In this document: one piece after another, positions 35,452 through 44,345 of the stretch
Position numbering within the stretch: the first letter of the stretch is position 1
Layout: each line of letters begins with the position of its first letter
The notes under the pieces: model-generated
Seen by the model: only the letters and a program-made list of their open reading frames with translations
Database searches by the model: none
What the model was told of the DNA's origin: nothing
Program-made: the position numbers and the translations under genes
Origin: Muribaculaceae bacterium
GTDB taxonomy: Bacteria; Bacteroidota; Bacteroidia; Bacteroidales; Muribaculaceae
Reading direction: 5' to 3'
Assembly: GCA_022509065.1 (NCBI GenBank)
Contig: JAFLTY010000005.1
Coordinates: 25,386 to 89,385 of the forward strand
Length of the DNA stretch: 64,000 bases

Positions 35452-36390
35452 ATGCCTAAAATCCTATATAAGCTACACTGCTACAGACTGTTAAAAGTAT
35501 ATTTGACTTTTATTTCGGTTTGTTTTGTAATGCTGGTCACTCCATGGCGCACCTATGCGCAGGATCTACTGGTCGATGTGCCCGTTCCTCCCGCCGAAAT
35601 AACCAAACTTGACGAACGTTGCAACTATATCATTGACAACTTCTGGAAACATTTTAATTTCAAAAGTGCTTTCTCGTCACACGACAAGATGGAAGCCACA
35701 TTAGGACAGTTTATAGCGGTGGCTCCTTATGCCACAGCCGACACTGTATATGCAGCGGTGGACAATCTTATAAAGGGGGTTGAAAAAGCCGATGCTAAAA
35801 ATCTTGTACCTCTTGCTCAGATGGTCGAACGATGGTGTGGTACGGATACTGCCGAATATGCGTCCGAGGAATTCATGTTGCCTTTTGCGCAGGCTGTAGC
35901 CAACTCAAAAAAAATAAAAGGCCCGGAAAAAGAGTATTACTCAGCGATGGCACAGCGCCTGGGCAACAGCCGCACCGGTGTCAAACCGGCTGACTTCACT
36001 TTTACAACTCCGGATGGCACCACAGAACGTTTCAGTGACGTTACTCAACCAACCGTTCTGCTTTTTTTCTATGACCCCAACGATTTTCAGTCACGTCTGG
36101 CTCGCACACGTCTGGGCAATGACTATGTAGTCAAAACTCTCACACAACATGATTTACTGAAGGTCGTGGCCATATACCCCGGAGAACCTGACGAAACGTG
36201 GCAAGCCGATATTGACGGCATATCTGACCAGTGGATTATTGGCGCGGCACCAGGCATTGATAAATGGTTCACAATAAAGGGCTACCCTCAAATGTACTTT
36301 CTTGACGAGGATCGAGTCATTACCGACAAGAATTTCAGTACTGACGCCATTATCCAATACTTCGGACAATTCATGCAACCTCGTAAATAA
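35452..36390 (+). CDS. DUF5106 / thioredoxin-like secreted protein
   Basis: A 312-aa exported protein with an N-terminal hydrophobic segment ending TYAQ. The first half (about 45-175) is helical and fits the DUF5106 pattern; the second half (about 180-305) is a thioredoxin fold ([41 protein letters not shown]). Where thioredoxins carry CxxC it reads DPNDFQSR, so it cannot be a classical disulfide reductase. It probably acts in the periplasm as a binding protein or chaperone. It lies 16 bases before mnmA, with which it may be cotranscribed. Confidence 0.78.
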   Translation: MPKILYKLHCYRLLKVYLTFISVCFVMLVTPWRTYAQDLLVDVPVPPAEITKLDERCNYIIDNFWKHFNFKSAFSSHDKMEATLGQFIAVAPYATADTVYAAVDNLIKGVEKADAKNLVPLAQMVERWCGTDTAEYASEEFMLPFAQAVANSKKIKGPEKEYYSAMAQRLGNSRTGVKPADFTFTTPDGTTERFSDVTQPTVLLFFYDPNDFQSRLARTRLGNDYVVKTLTQHDLLKVVAIYPGEPDETWQADIDGISDQWIIGAAPGIDKWFTIKGYPQMYFLDEDRVITDKNFSTDAIIQYFGQFMQPRK

Positions 36391-36406
36391 ACCAACCGGT
36401 GAATAT

Positions 36407-37486
36407 ATGCATATAGCAGTACTCATATCGGGAGGCGTTGACAGCGCCGTGACGGTTCATCAACTCGTCGAGCAGGGGCACGATTTACACCTGTTCTACA
36501 TCCGCATTGGCATGGACAACGGCGAGGGCGACTGTTCGGCCGAGGAGGATATTGAGATGTGTCGTCTTATCGCTCGTCGTTACGGCTTGCCTTTCGACGT
36601 GGTGTCGTTGCATCAGGAGTACTGGGACAATGTCATGCAATATGCTCTGGACACTGTGCGTCAGGGGCTTACCCCCAATCCCGACATGATGTGCAACAAA
36701 ATGATAAAATTCGGGTATTTTGAACGACGTTGGGGGCATGAGTTTGATTTAACGGCCACCGGACACTACGCCACGACGATTCAGCAAGACGGACTGAAGT
36801 GGCTCGGTACAGCCGTCGACCCCGTCAAAGACCAAACAGATTTTCTCGCTCAGATAACGAAGGCTCAACTCGACCACCTTATATTCCCAATAGGCGAACT
36901 ACCAAAAAGCGAAGTGCGGAGAATCGCCCTCGAAACCAACATGCCCAACGCTCGTCGTAAAGACAGTCAAGGGATATGCTTCTTGGGCAAGATAAACTAT
37001 AATGACTTCATACGCCGTCACCTTGGCGAGCGCCCCGGCCCAATTGTCGAGATAGAGACAGGCAAGAAACTTGGTGAACACCGTGGATTTTGGTTCCATA
37101 CCATAGGTCAGCGCAAAGGGCTCGGCCTTAGCGGAGGCCCATGGTTCGTCGTAAAGAAGAACGTGGCCGACAATGTGATATATGTATCAAACGGCTACGA
37201 CACCGAAAAACAATACGGTAAGACGTTACATCTGGCCGAAATGCATTTCATCACAAAAGATCCTTGGCCTGAAGAATGCGTCAACATTCCTATCGTGTTC
37301 AAAAACAGACATTCGCCCGATTTTCTCCCTGCTACGATTACCCGTACCGACCATAGGGAATATGTTGTCAATAGCCAAGTGCCGGTACAGGGAATAGCGC
37401 CGGGACAATTCGGAGTGATTTACGATGCCGATGCCCGCATTTGTTATGGTTCGGGAATCATAACAGGCAGGAATATAGTTGTTTAA
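36407..37486 (+). CDS. mnmA: tRNA 2-thiouridylase MnmA
   Basis: A 359-aa cytoplasmic enzyme that thiolates U34 of tRNA-Lys, Glu and Gln. The PP-loop SGGVDS is at residues 8-13 and the two catalytic cysteines are present: C96 in MCNK and C191 in GICFLG. The ATG at 36407 gives the conserved N-terminus; a longer frame overlapping the previous gene is a chance extension. In Bacteroidetes more than one MnmA copy is common, so the exact specificity of this one is not certain. It starts 16 bases after the DUF5106 gene. Confidence 0.92.
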   Translation: MHIAVLISGGVDSAVTVHQLVEQGHDLHLFYIRIGMDNGEGDCSAEEDIEMCRLIARRYGLPFDVVSLHQEYWDNVMQYALDTVRQGLTPNPDMMCNKMIKFGYFERRWGHEFDLTATGHYATTIQQDGLKWLGTAVDPVKDQTDFLAQITKAQLDHLIFPIGELPKSEVRRIALETNMPNARRKDSQGICFLGKINYNDFIRRHLGERPGPIVEIETGKKLGEHRGFWFHTIGQRKGLGLSGGPWFVVKKNVADNVIYVSNGYDTEKQYGKTLHLAEMHFITKDPWPEECVNIPIVFKNRHSPDFLPATITRTDHREYVVNSQVPVQGIAPGQFGVIYDADARICYGSGIITGRNIVV

Positions 37487-37510
37487 TCCATGAAGTTGTA
37501 GAAAACCAAT

Positions 37511-38146
37511 ATGGAGGACAGAGTACGACTTACCCTAATGGGTCTTAGCTACACACCGATGCAGGATGGCGCCTTCGCGCTGTTATTGGCGCCCGAAGAT
37601 TCTAATAAACGTATTCCCGTTATAATAGGGGCAGCCGAGGCACAAGCTATCGCCATAGTACTTGAAAACATAAATCCTCGCCGTCCCATGACACACGATT
37701 TATTCGCAACACTGGCTCATGGCTTCGGTATAGAACTAAAGGAAGTCTTTATATATAGCTTTGAGGACGGCATATTCGCTTCGGAGATGACTTTCAGTGA
37801 CGGAGAACGGCAACTCACCTTAGACTCGCGTACCAGTGACGCCGTTGCGGTCGCCCTACGTACAGGCGCGCCTATATACACCACGCGCGCTATTGTTGAG
37901 GAAACCGGGGTCGAACTTGTCGAAGCGGAAGCCGAGGATGACGTCGACGATAACGAGAGCGATGAGATGGATATGAACGTTGACACACAGCAGGCTCAAG
38001 ACGATGGTACCGATGAGAGCAACTACTTCGACATGGACAGGGAGGCCTTGCAAGAAGCCCTCGATCAAGCCATCGCCAACGATGATTTCGAAGATGCCGC
38101 TATAATTCAAAGAATTCTACAAGAACGTTTTCCAGACGCCAAATGA
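37511..38146 (+). CDS. Bifunctional nuclease family protein with UVR motif
   Basis: A 211-aa protein. The N-terminal domain (about 1-135) is the DUF151/bifunctional nuclease (BFN) fold, with LLAPEDSNKRIPVIIGAAEAQAIAIVLE and ARTSDAVAVALRT-type segments. A very acidic linker (about 140-170) leads to a C-terminal UVR helix pair (LQEALDQAIANDDFEDAAIIQRILQERF), as in UvrB/UvrC-type partners. It starts 24 bases after mnmA. The natural substrate is unknown; BFN proteins are reported to cut RNA and DNA in plants. Confidence 0.85.
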   Translation: MEDRVRLTLMGLSYTPMQDGAFALLLAPEDSNKRIPVIIGAAEAQAIAIVLENINPRRPMTHDLFATLAHGFGIELKEVFIYSFEDGIFASEMTFSDGERQLTLDSRTSDAVAVALRTGAPIYTTRAIVEETGVELVEAEAEDDVDDNESDEMDMNVDTQQAQDDGTDESNYFDMDREALQEALDQAIANDDFEDAAIIQRILQERFPDAK

Positions 38147-38228
38147 AATATTGATAGTCGTTACGTTGTAACTTCATCCCGTTAATAAACCGAAACAACA
38201 AATAACCAATTAATATCACCAAACGACC

Positions 38229-39563
38229 ATGAACCCATTGAAAGTGCGCCTCGCGGCGATGAATTTTATAGAGTTTGCAGTATGGGGTGCATACCTCACA
38301 TCGCTCGGAGCCTATCTGTCCAACGCCGGACTTGGTTACGGCATAGGATGGTTTTATGCCATTCAGGGCATCGTATCTATTTTTATGCCAGCTATTGTCG
38401 GGATAATAGCCGACCGCTGGATACCGGCACAAAAAATGTTGTCATTATGTCATTTGTTGGCCGGAATATTTATGATGGGAGCCGGTTTCTATGGCTATGC
38501 GGCAGGTGCCGAAGTTCAGTTCGGACCGCTGTTCGCACTTTACACCGTGTCCGTGGCCTTCTTTATGCCTACCATAGGTTTGGCCAACTCGGTATGCTAC
38601 AATGCGATGGAACGTGCCAACATGGACACGATAAAAGAGTTCCCGCCAATCCGCGTTCTCGGCACTGTCGGCTTTATCGTCGCCATGCTCATCACCAACT
38701 TCACCGGTTTCCAGAACAACTACTGGCAAATGGTGTTCTCGGGAGCCTTGTCATTGTTGATGGTGGTTTATGCACTGACAATGCCCAACTGCCCCGTTTC
38801 GAAAAGCGATAACAACAAAGGTCTTGTGGATGCTTTGGGACTGCGTGCCTTCACTCTGTTTAAGGATAAATCGATGGCCATATTCTTCATCTTTTCGATG
38901 CTTCTTGGCGTTTCGTTACAGATTACCAACGGCTTTGCCAACCCGTTCATATCGTCATTCGCTAAAATAGCCGAATTCGCCGATTCGTGGGGCGCTCAAA
39001 ACGCCAACGCCCTTATCTCAATTTCGCAGATAAGCGAGACTCTGTGTATACTCCTCATCCCCTTCTTCCTTAAACGATTCGGTATCAAGATAGTGATGAT
39101 GATGGCCATGATTGCCTGGTTCCTGCGCTTCGGCCTCTTCGGCGTCGGCAACCCGGGTGGAGGTGTGATATTCCTCATTTTGTCAATGATTGTTTACGGA
39201 GTGGCTTTCGACTTTTTCAATGTTTCGGGTTCGCTTTATGTTGACCAAAAAGTTGACGGCAAATTGCGCAGCTCCGCTCAAGGCCTTTTCATGTTAATGA
39301 CTAATGGCATTGGTGCCACCGTAGGTACTCTGAGCGCACAAGCTATTGTCGACAAAGTGGTGTTTACACAACCCGAAGGCACTATGCAGTATGCCCAAGG
39401 TTGGAGCAACGCATGGCTGATTTTTGCCGCGTACGCACTTGCTGTGGCTATCCTCTTCTGGATATGTTTCCGCAACCCCAACAAAGACAAGAATATCACC
39501 ACCGCCGAAATCAAAGACATTCCCTCGAAATCCGACGATCCTGCCGGCGAGGTATTAGTGTGA
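38229..39563 (+). CDS. Nucleoside:H+ symporter, NupG-type MFS transporter
   Basis: A 444-aa inner membrane transporter with 12 predicted helices. The N-terminal KVRLAAMNFIEFAVWGAYLTSLGAYL and the GYGIGWFYAIQG segment match the nucleoside:H+ symporter family more than other MFS branches. It ends with an acidic tail. It has no clear promoter of its own and sits 82 bases after the BFN gene. It would import nucleosides for salvage. Confidence 0.87.
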   Translation: MNPLKVRLAAMNFIEFAVWGAYLTSLGAYLSNAGLGYGIGWFYAIQGIVSIFMPAIVGIIADRWIPAQKMLSLCHLLAGIFMMGAGFYGYAAGAEVQFGPLFALYTVSVAFFMPTIGLANSVCYNAMERANMDTIKEFPPIRVLGTVGFIVAMLITNFTGFQNNYWQMVFSGALSLLMVVYALTMPNCPVSKSDNNKGLVDALGLRAFTLFKDKSMAIFFIFSMLLGVSLQITNGFANPFISSFAKIAEFADSWGAQNANALISISQISETLCILLIPFFLKRFGIKIVMMMAMIAWFLRFGLFGVGNPGGGVIFLILSMIVYGVAFDFFNVSGSLYVDQKVDGKLRSSAQGLFMLMTNGIGATVGTLSAQAIVDKVVFTQPEGTMQYAQGWSNAWLIFAAYALAVAILFWICFRNPNKDKNITTAEIKDIPSKSDDPAGEVLV

Positions 39564-39621
39564 GCAACCTCGTAACTTATTAACACGCCATCTCGCAGGC
39601 GATTTATAATATGACTGACAA

Positions 39622-40377
39622 GTGATTCAGTTCTACTCGCCCGATATCGAGGAAACACTGCGCCTTCCGGAAAGCGACAGTCAACATTGTTGCCGAGTGT
39701 TGCGCATGCAACCCGGTGATACAGTGACTGTGGTTGATGGCAAAGGCAATAGTTTTCTCTGCCGCCTGCTCGACAACCACACAAAACATACCGCTGTGGC
39801 TATCGAGCGGAAAGAGCATGTACCTCTAATATGGTCCAACAACATCACAGTCATGGTCGCCCCGACAAAACACATGGATCGTATGGAATGGTTGGTCGAA
39901 AAACTTGTCGAAATAGGAGTCAACCGCATAGTGCCGGTGAAATGCCGGTTTAGCGAACGTAAGGACATCAATCGCGAGCGTCTCGAAAAAATCGCCGTTT
40001 CCGCCATGAAACAGTCTCTTAAGGCCACATTGCCGGTCATCACCGAAATGACCCCTCTGAAGCAGGCGGTCGAGACCTATGATGCCGACCAGCTTTTCGT
40101 TGGATATTGCGACAAAGACACCCCGCGGCAATTATTGTCACACACCTACAAAGCCGACACTGATGTCAACCTGCTCATCGGGCCGGAAGGCGATTTCTCG
40201 ACCGACGAGATACACTTCCTCCTTGACAAAGGCTACATCCCCGTCACCATGGGCGACAACCGTCTCCGCACCGAGACCGCAGCCCTCGTCGCCGTCACAA
40301 CCTGCCACATCCTAAACCAACTTCCCCACTGTAACCCTGCTCTCTTCACTATGCACTCAACACCTCCATTTTTGTAA
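39622..40377 (+). CDS. rsmE: 16S rRNA (uracil1498-N3)-methyltransferase RsmE
   Basis: A 251-aa SPOUT-fold methyltransferase that modifies U1498 of 16S rRNA. The N-terminal PUA-like region (SQHCCRVLRMQPGDTVTVVDGKG) and the knot motifs IGPEGDFS and MGDNRLRTETAALVAV are intact. GTG is the start codon. The last 15 residues beyond the knot are a slightly longer tail than usual. It marks the end of a stretch of conserved housekeeping genes before the AT-rich insert. Confidence 0.95.
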   Translation: MIQFYSPDIEETLRLPESDSQHCCRVLRMQPGDTVTVVDGKGNSFLCRLLDNHTKHTAVAIERKEHVPLIWSNNITVMVAPTKHMDRMEWLVEKLVEIGVNRIVPVKCRFSERKDINRERLEKIAVSAMKQSLKATLPVITEMTPLKQAVETYDADQLFVGYCDKDTPRQLLSHTYKADTDVNLLIGPEGDFSTDEIHFLLDKGYIPVTMGDNRLRTETAALVAVTTCHILNQLPHCNPALFTMHSTPPFL

Positions 40378-40463
40378 CCCAGCATCATCCTCGTAAAAAT
40401 TCCCACAATTTGCCTTAGTACTGTTTTTACAACTTCATGTAAGGACTGGCTAAACCTATCGAA

Positions 40464-40883
40464 ATGATTCGCGAGGATTTTTCCGAGGCGCCCTCTTTGT
40501 TAAGAGATGAAGGTTTCCGATTTTGCTCTATAGACTCAATTTTTATAAATGATTCTGAAAACGAATTTATTTGTAAAATTAATATGTCTCTAATTAATTT
40601 TCATTTTACTTTTAATGCAGAAGAATTTCTTGATGAAATTAGTTTTATGGGCAAATCCGGTCGCAAATTCATCCAAAAACTGATTGACCACAATTATGAT
40701 TTCAAATTAATCGCAACTTCGACATTAATTCCGGGATATAAGTGCATCATTAAAGTTTCACCCATCCAACTTAATAGTGCCATACATAAATTTACAATTG
40801 ACGATGGAATTACAATCAATTCAACTTATACCCCTTACGTCCTATATCATCTTGGCGTAAAGGAAAATGAAACAAAAGATTAG
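40464..40883 (+). CDS. Orphan protein of unknown function
   Basis: A 139-aa protein, AT-rich compared with rsmE. It has no signal peptide, no membrane helix and no motif that I recognise; the middle part alternates beta-like hydrophobics (LINFHFTFNAEEFLDEISFM, FKLIATSTLI). The preceding 86 bases show no clear promoter, and the last codons run into an AT-rich area with a new promoter. It opens the accessory insert. Confidence 0.6.
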   Translation: MIREDFSEAPSLLRDEGFRFCSIDSIFINDSENEFICKINMSLINFHFTFNAEEFLDEISFMGKSGRKFIQKLIDHNYDFKLIATSTLIPGYKCIIKVSPIQLNSAIHKFTIDDGITINSTYTPYVLYHLGVKENETKD

Positions 40884-40889
40884 CTTCTT

Positions 40890-40920
40890 TTTGTTGAATT
40901 AAAAATTAATAGTAATTTTG
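40890..40920 (+). promoter_or_regulatory. Promoter for the TerB-like cassette leader
   Basis: TTTG at 40890-40893, 19 bases, TAATTTTG at 40913-40920. Transcription should begin near 40927, over 350 bases before the next gene. Confidence 0.7.
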
Positions 40921-40926
40921 CGGTAT

Positions 40927-41003
40927 ACAAACTGAATTCATTGGTCTAAAGGATATTTGATTTAATTTTCTAAAAGACTTATCAGTTTGTTAGGTCTTTT
41001 TAG
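40927..41003 (+). promoter_or_regulatory. Leader hairpin whose loop is complementary to the transcript 5' end
   Basis: A hairpin at 40970-41003 pairs CTAAAAGAC with GTCTTTTTAG plus three inner pairs (TTA with TAG), leaving a 9-base loop TCAGTTTGT (40982-40990). That loop is the exact complement of ACAAACTGA at 40927-40935, the predicted first bases of the transcript. The stem ends in a T-run, so it could also act as a weak terminator on either strand. Confidence 0.5.
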
Positions 41004-41288
41004 CAAAAGCGTTTACTCGCGCTATTTTCTTGGCTTGTTGAAACCTGGAAATTTCAAATGAGAATGTCAAGAATGCAGCAAGCGGTAGGTGCCTTGTAGG
41101 TATGTTTATACTATCATTGAGCGCGTGAGCGTAAAATGATTTTATTGCATATTCTGCGTGAGGCTTCCCTTCCGTTGTTCGTTCCACATTTTCGGGCAAT
41201 TCCAGGGCCTCAACAAGCGGAATGAGCAACAGTAAGGCTCTCACGCTTTTTCATTTTAAATATCTGTATGAGAGTCACAGATTGAGAA
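41004..41288. other. Gene-free stretch before the TerB-like gene
   Basis: No supported gene on either strand. A minus-strand frame of 84 codons (40990-41244, GTG start, ending NAFAKKT) runs across it; its stop lies directly at the hairpin on that strand. It has no RBS or promoter and could be a small gene, a degraded gene or part of a repeat family. A GCGTGAG (41123-41129) and CTCACGC (41240-41246) pair could fold over long range. Confidence 0.4.
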
Positions 41289-41708
41289 ATGGATATGGAT
41301 AATCAGTCTTTTACAAATGAAATGCAATCACATTTTTTAGCTCTATACTGTATGGTGGTTGCAGATGGAGTTATTGATGTACAGGAATTAGAAACGCTGT
41401 ATAGAATTGGTAACGAGCAATATGGCTTAACCAAGGAACAGATTAATCAAGCAATTGTAAGTAATGGAAGTTCATTTATAGTCCCGGAAAGCATCGAAGC
41501 TAAAATACAGTTCTTATTTAATCTGGCTACCATCGCTTGGGCTGACGGCGTTCTTGAAGATACAGAAAAGGAACTGATGCACAAATATGTCCTGCGATTA
41601 GGTTTTAAAAAAGAAAACATCGATTTGATTTCCAATTTTATATTTGACAGTGTCAAAACTGGCAAAAGCATTGAAGAAACTATAACCTTGGCTAAATCCT
41701 CAAATTAA
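41289..41708 (+). CDS. TerB-like tellurite-resistance-family protein
   Basis: A 139-aa all-helical protein that fits the TerB family: LALYCMVVADGVIDVQELETLYRIG (about 14-38) and FNLATIAWADGVLEDTEKELMHKYV (about 78-102) are the two paired helix hairpins, each with the acidic AxxDGxxxxxE metal-site pattern. TerB proteins act in stress and defence systems together with TerY-type vWA proteins. Here the partners are a membrane coiled-coil protein (next gene, 5 bases downstream) and a vWA-like lipoprotein. It is AT-rich relative to neighbours. Confidence 0.82.
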   Translation: MDMDNQSFTNEMQSHFLALYCMVVADGVIDVQELETLYRIGNEQYGLTKEQINQAIVSNGSSFIVPESIEAKIQFLFNLATIAWADGVLEDTEKELMHKYVLRLGFKKENIDLISNFIFDSVKTGKSIEETITLAKSSN

Positions 41709-41713
41709 TACCC

Positions 41714-42967
41714 ATGAAAAAGATATTTTCAAAAATGTGGGACTTGGACGGTTCCTCGCAAAACGAGACTCAAACAAAATCTCCACTCTCGCAAAACACA
41801 TCAATTCCTTTCATTGCTGATGATAACAAACAAGAAAATGAAACATATCACACATATGGACTGAGAATTTGCGGAAGAGTAACAGGGAGTATCCCAGCAT
41901 TAACTCCGTATCTTAGAAAGATTTATAATAACGAAAAACAACAACAATATCAGGATAAAGCTACGCAGGAACGTTTAAGACACCAACTTCAACAAGAAAT
42001 TAACGAAGTTGAGTGCGACATCTCACGTAAAGAAACACAGAAATCAGGACTGAATGTCAGATTAGACGACATAGAAGACAAGATAGCCGATACACAAAAA
42101 GATCTTAACCAAGCTAAAGCACAAGACGGAGAAGTCAACAAAATGGCGCGCGTTAAATTGGTCATTGGTTCTTTAATTTTGGCTTTGCTAACGATATATT
42201 TATTTATTTTTTATAGCTCTACTTTTTATTCCGCCTTTTTATACCAACCAGATCCTGATTCGCATCTTTCTGTGGGCAATGCAATGTTAAATGCCCGCGC
42301 ATACAGTGAAGCAGCTCAAATGGGATTTGGCTCTTTAGTTTTTATTATCACAGCCCCTATCATATTTCTGGGATTAGGATATAGCCTCCACTATTTTATG
42401 ATTCAAAAAGGTAACATCAAATGGTTTAAGATATGTGCGTTACTCTTTGTGACCCTTACATTTGATTGCATTCTTGCATACAAAATCGGCGAAGTAATTT
42501 ATAATATATGGGCATCTCAGCAATGGGAGTCTCAACCTCCTTTTACTATGGGAATGGCCATTCGTGATATTAACTTCTGGTCAGTTATTTTCTGTGGTTT
42601 TATCGTTTATTTGATATGGGGAATAGTTTTCGATATGATAATGACTGCATACGAGGATTTGCGTTCTAATAAACATCAAATCAATCAACTTAATTTGCAA
42701 CTGGATGGCTATAAAGTTCAAAAAAATCAGATTAAACAAGATATTGTAAGTATTGACGGTGAAATCAACTCTTTATTATCCCAGAAGAATGGTCTTAACC
42801 ACCGTTTGAACAATTCAGTATTAGTTGATTATACAAGAATACGAAATGCTCTTTCCGACTTTTTTGCCGGTTGGGTAAATATGATGAGCGGATTGGGACA
42901 CTCTACTCAAGCTCAGGATGAAGCAAGAAGAATTTATGAAAACACAATAACTCAATTATTTGTATAA
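41714..42967 (+). CDS. Coiled-coil membrane protein of the TerB cassette
   Basis: A 417-aa protein with no recognised family. It has a cytoplasmic-looking N-terminus, a coiled coil at about 75-140 (QQEINEVECDISRKETQKSGLNVRLDDIEDKI), four predicted membrane helices (about 146-171, 200-225, 232-256 and 279-310), a second coiled coil at about 315-368 and a C-terminal tail. The topology (coils on one side, four helices) is that of a signal-relaying or scaffolding protein. It lies 5 bases after the TerB gene and 2 bases before the lipoprotein gene, which implies one operon. Confidence 0.75.
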   Translation: MKKIFSKMWDLDGSSQNETQTKSPLSQNTSIPFIADDNKQENETYHTYGLRICGRVTGSIPALTPYLRKIYNNEKQQQYQDKATQERLRHQLQQEINEVECDISRKETQKSGLNVRLDDIEDKIADTQKDLNQAKAQDGEVNKMARVKLVIGSLILALLTIYLFIFYSSTFYSAFLYQPDPDSHLSVGNAMLNARAYSEAAQMGFGSLVFIITAPIIFLGLGYSLHYFMIQKGNIKWFKICALLFVTLTFDCILAYKIGEVIYNIWASQQWESQPPFTMGMAIRDINFWSVIFCGFIVYLIWGIVFDMIMTAYEDLRSNKHQINQLNLQLDGYKVQKNQIKQDIVSIDGEINSLLSQKNGLNHRLNNSVLVDYTRIRNALSDFFAGWVNMMSGLGHSTQAQDEARRIYENTITQLFV

Positions 42968-42969
42968 TT

Positions 42970-43848
42970 ATGAACAAGATTTTAATATTTCTATGTACTG
43001 CTTTGAGTCTCACTATTATGATAAGCTGTGGGACTTCATCTAATGACAATCAACCTTCTGCGTCTAATAAAAACCAGACATCCTCAAATCATGACACAAT
43101 AAATGCAAATTCACTACCCTTAAATATATCTATTGTATTAGATTTATCGGATCGCTTAATTCAACCTAATGTAACCCCATCACAGTTTTATAATGACACT
43201 GCAATAATAAATTATTTCGTAGAATATTTTATTGATCACTCAAAAAAGCAACGCGCCGATAAATGTACCAATAGATTTCAGATTCTATTCTATCCTACTC
43301 CTTCCCAAGCGAACATAAACAATCTTTCAAAAGATTTATGTATCGATTTAGGCAAATTGCCGCATAACGAAAAACGAGTCAAATTATTGGAGATGAAATC
43401 CAAAATAGATGAAACTCTTGACGTTATTTATTCAAAGACTCTTTCTGATAAAAAATGGGTTGGATCGGATATCTGGGACTTTTTCACTAATAAACAAGTC
43501 GATAAGCTATGTATTAGACCGGGTTATAGAAATATTGTCGCTATTTTAACCGATGGTTATCTCTATCACGCAAACCATAAAATCAAGGAAGGCAATTCGT
43601 ATTCTTATGTCCTTTCTCAAACCTTGAAAGATGGTGGTAAACTCATTTCAAGGCGCAACGACCTCAAAGATTTAGAAGTAATCATGTTAGAAGTCAATCC
43701 TAAAACGCCCAATGAAAGGGATCAATTAGTAGAGGTTCTCCATAATTGGTTCATCAATATGGGGGTTAAACCTAATAATCTAAGCATCAACGAGACTCAA
43801 GTTGCAAGTTGGTCGGAGACGATAATTGAGAACTTTTTAAATCATTGA
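42970..43848 (+). CDS. vWA-like predicted lipoprotein of the TerB cassette
   Basis: A 292-aa protein with signal peptide and lipobox IMISC (Cys18), so it is membrane anchored outside the cytoplasm. The mature domain looks like a von Willebrand A fold: LNISIVLDLSDRL (about 48-60) is the first strand with the MIDAS DxS position partly kept (DLSDR), and VAILTDGYLYH near 198-208 has the TDG motif. The MIDAS is thus degenerate but recognisable. It would be a partner of the TerB-like protein across the membrane via the coiled-coil protein. A strong terminator follows. Confidence 0.72.
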   Translation: MNKILIFLCTALSLTIMISCGTSSNDNQPSASNKNQTSSNHDTINANSLPLNISIVLDLSDRLIQPNVTPSQFYNDTAIINYFVEYFIDHSKKQRADKCTNRFQILFYPTPSQANINNLSKDLCIDLGKLPHNEKRVKLLEMKSKIDETLDVIYSKTLSDKKWVGSDIWDFFTNKQVDKLCIRPGYRNIVAILTDGYLYHANHKIKEGNSYSYVLSQTLKDGGKLISRRNDLKDLEVIMLEVNPKTPNERDQLVEVLHNWFINMGVKPNNLSINETQVASWSETIIENFLNH

Positions 43849-43933
43849 GTTGAGATGATACCTGGAGTTCATAATCGATATTGAGTTTTACAAGATTATA
43901 CGTTTTTGATAAATGTTTCCGGGTACTAAAAAC

Positions 43934-43967
43934 AGAATCGGCAACTGATTTCTCAGTTGCCGATTCT
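43934..43967. terminator. Strong terminator after the TerB cassette
   Basis: A perfect 15-bp stem (AGAATCGGCAACTGA at 43934-43948 with its complement at 43953-43967), a TTTC loop and TTATTATA. A second inverted repeat near 43976-44002 (seven pairs around GGTCG/CGACC) probably ends the minus-strand operon that converges here. Confidence 0.88.
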
Positions 43968-44034
43968 TTATTATAGGGGTCGTCTCAGCGATTGGGGCGA
44001 CCTCGTCATATTGAGGTTGATTAACCGGGAGAGA

Positions 44035-44301
44035 TTACTTGGCGCGTTTAGCTTTTTTATAAGCTGTGTTATATTCGCTCATAAAGTCGGGATTGGCTTT
44101 TGACTGTTCTCCGATTTCGCGGAGCAGCGGGAGCATTTTTTCCTGGACATCGCGCATTTTTTCAAACTCGTTATGGTTGCGGTAGTCCATCATCTCCTTT
44201 TCGAGTTTCACCATCTCGTTGGCGTAGTCGGCAGGCGACTTGGAGCATGATGTGAGTGCAAGGCTCACAAAAACGGTCGCAAGGATAATTAGTTTTTTCA
44301 T
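44035..44301 (-). CDS. Small helical lipoprotein
   Basis: An 88-aa protein with a signal peptide and lipobox LTSC (Cys19). The mature part is a charged helix-rich domain (LEKEMMDYRNHNEFEKMRDVQEKMLPLL) with no recognised family. It starts 44 bases after oadB on the same strand and is the last gene of the methylmalonyl-CoA decarboxylase operon, so it may be translated from the same transcript. A role in the pump is possible but unsupported. Confidence 0.72.
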   Translation of the reverse strand: MKKLIILATVFVSLALTSCSKSPADYANEMVKLEKEMMDYRNHNEFEKMRDVQEKMLPLLREIGEQSKANPDFMSEYNTAYKKAKRAK

Positions 44302-44345
44302 AATCCTAATCGTAAGTAACTAAAATATTGTTTAGGTCGCTGTTA

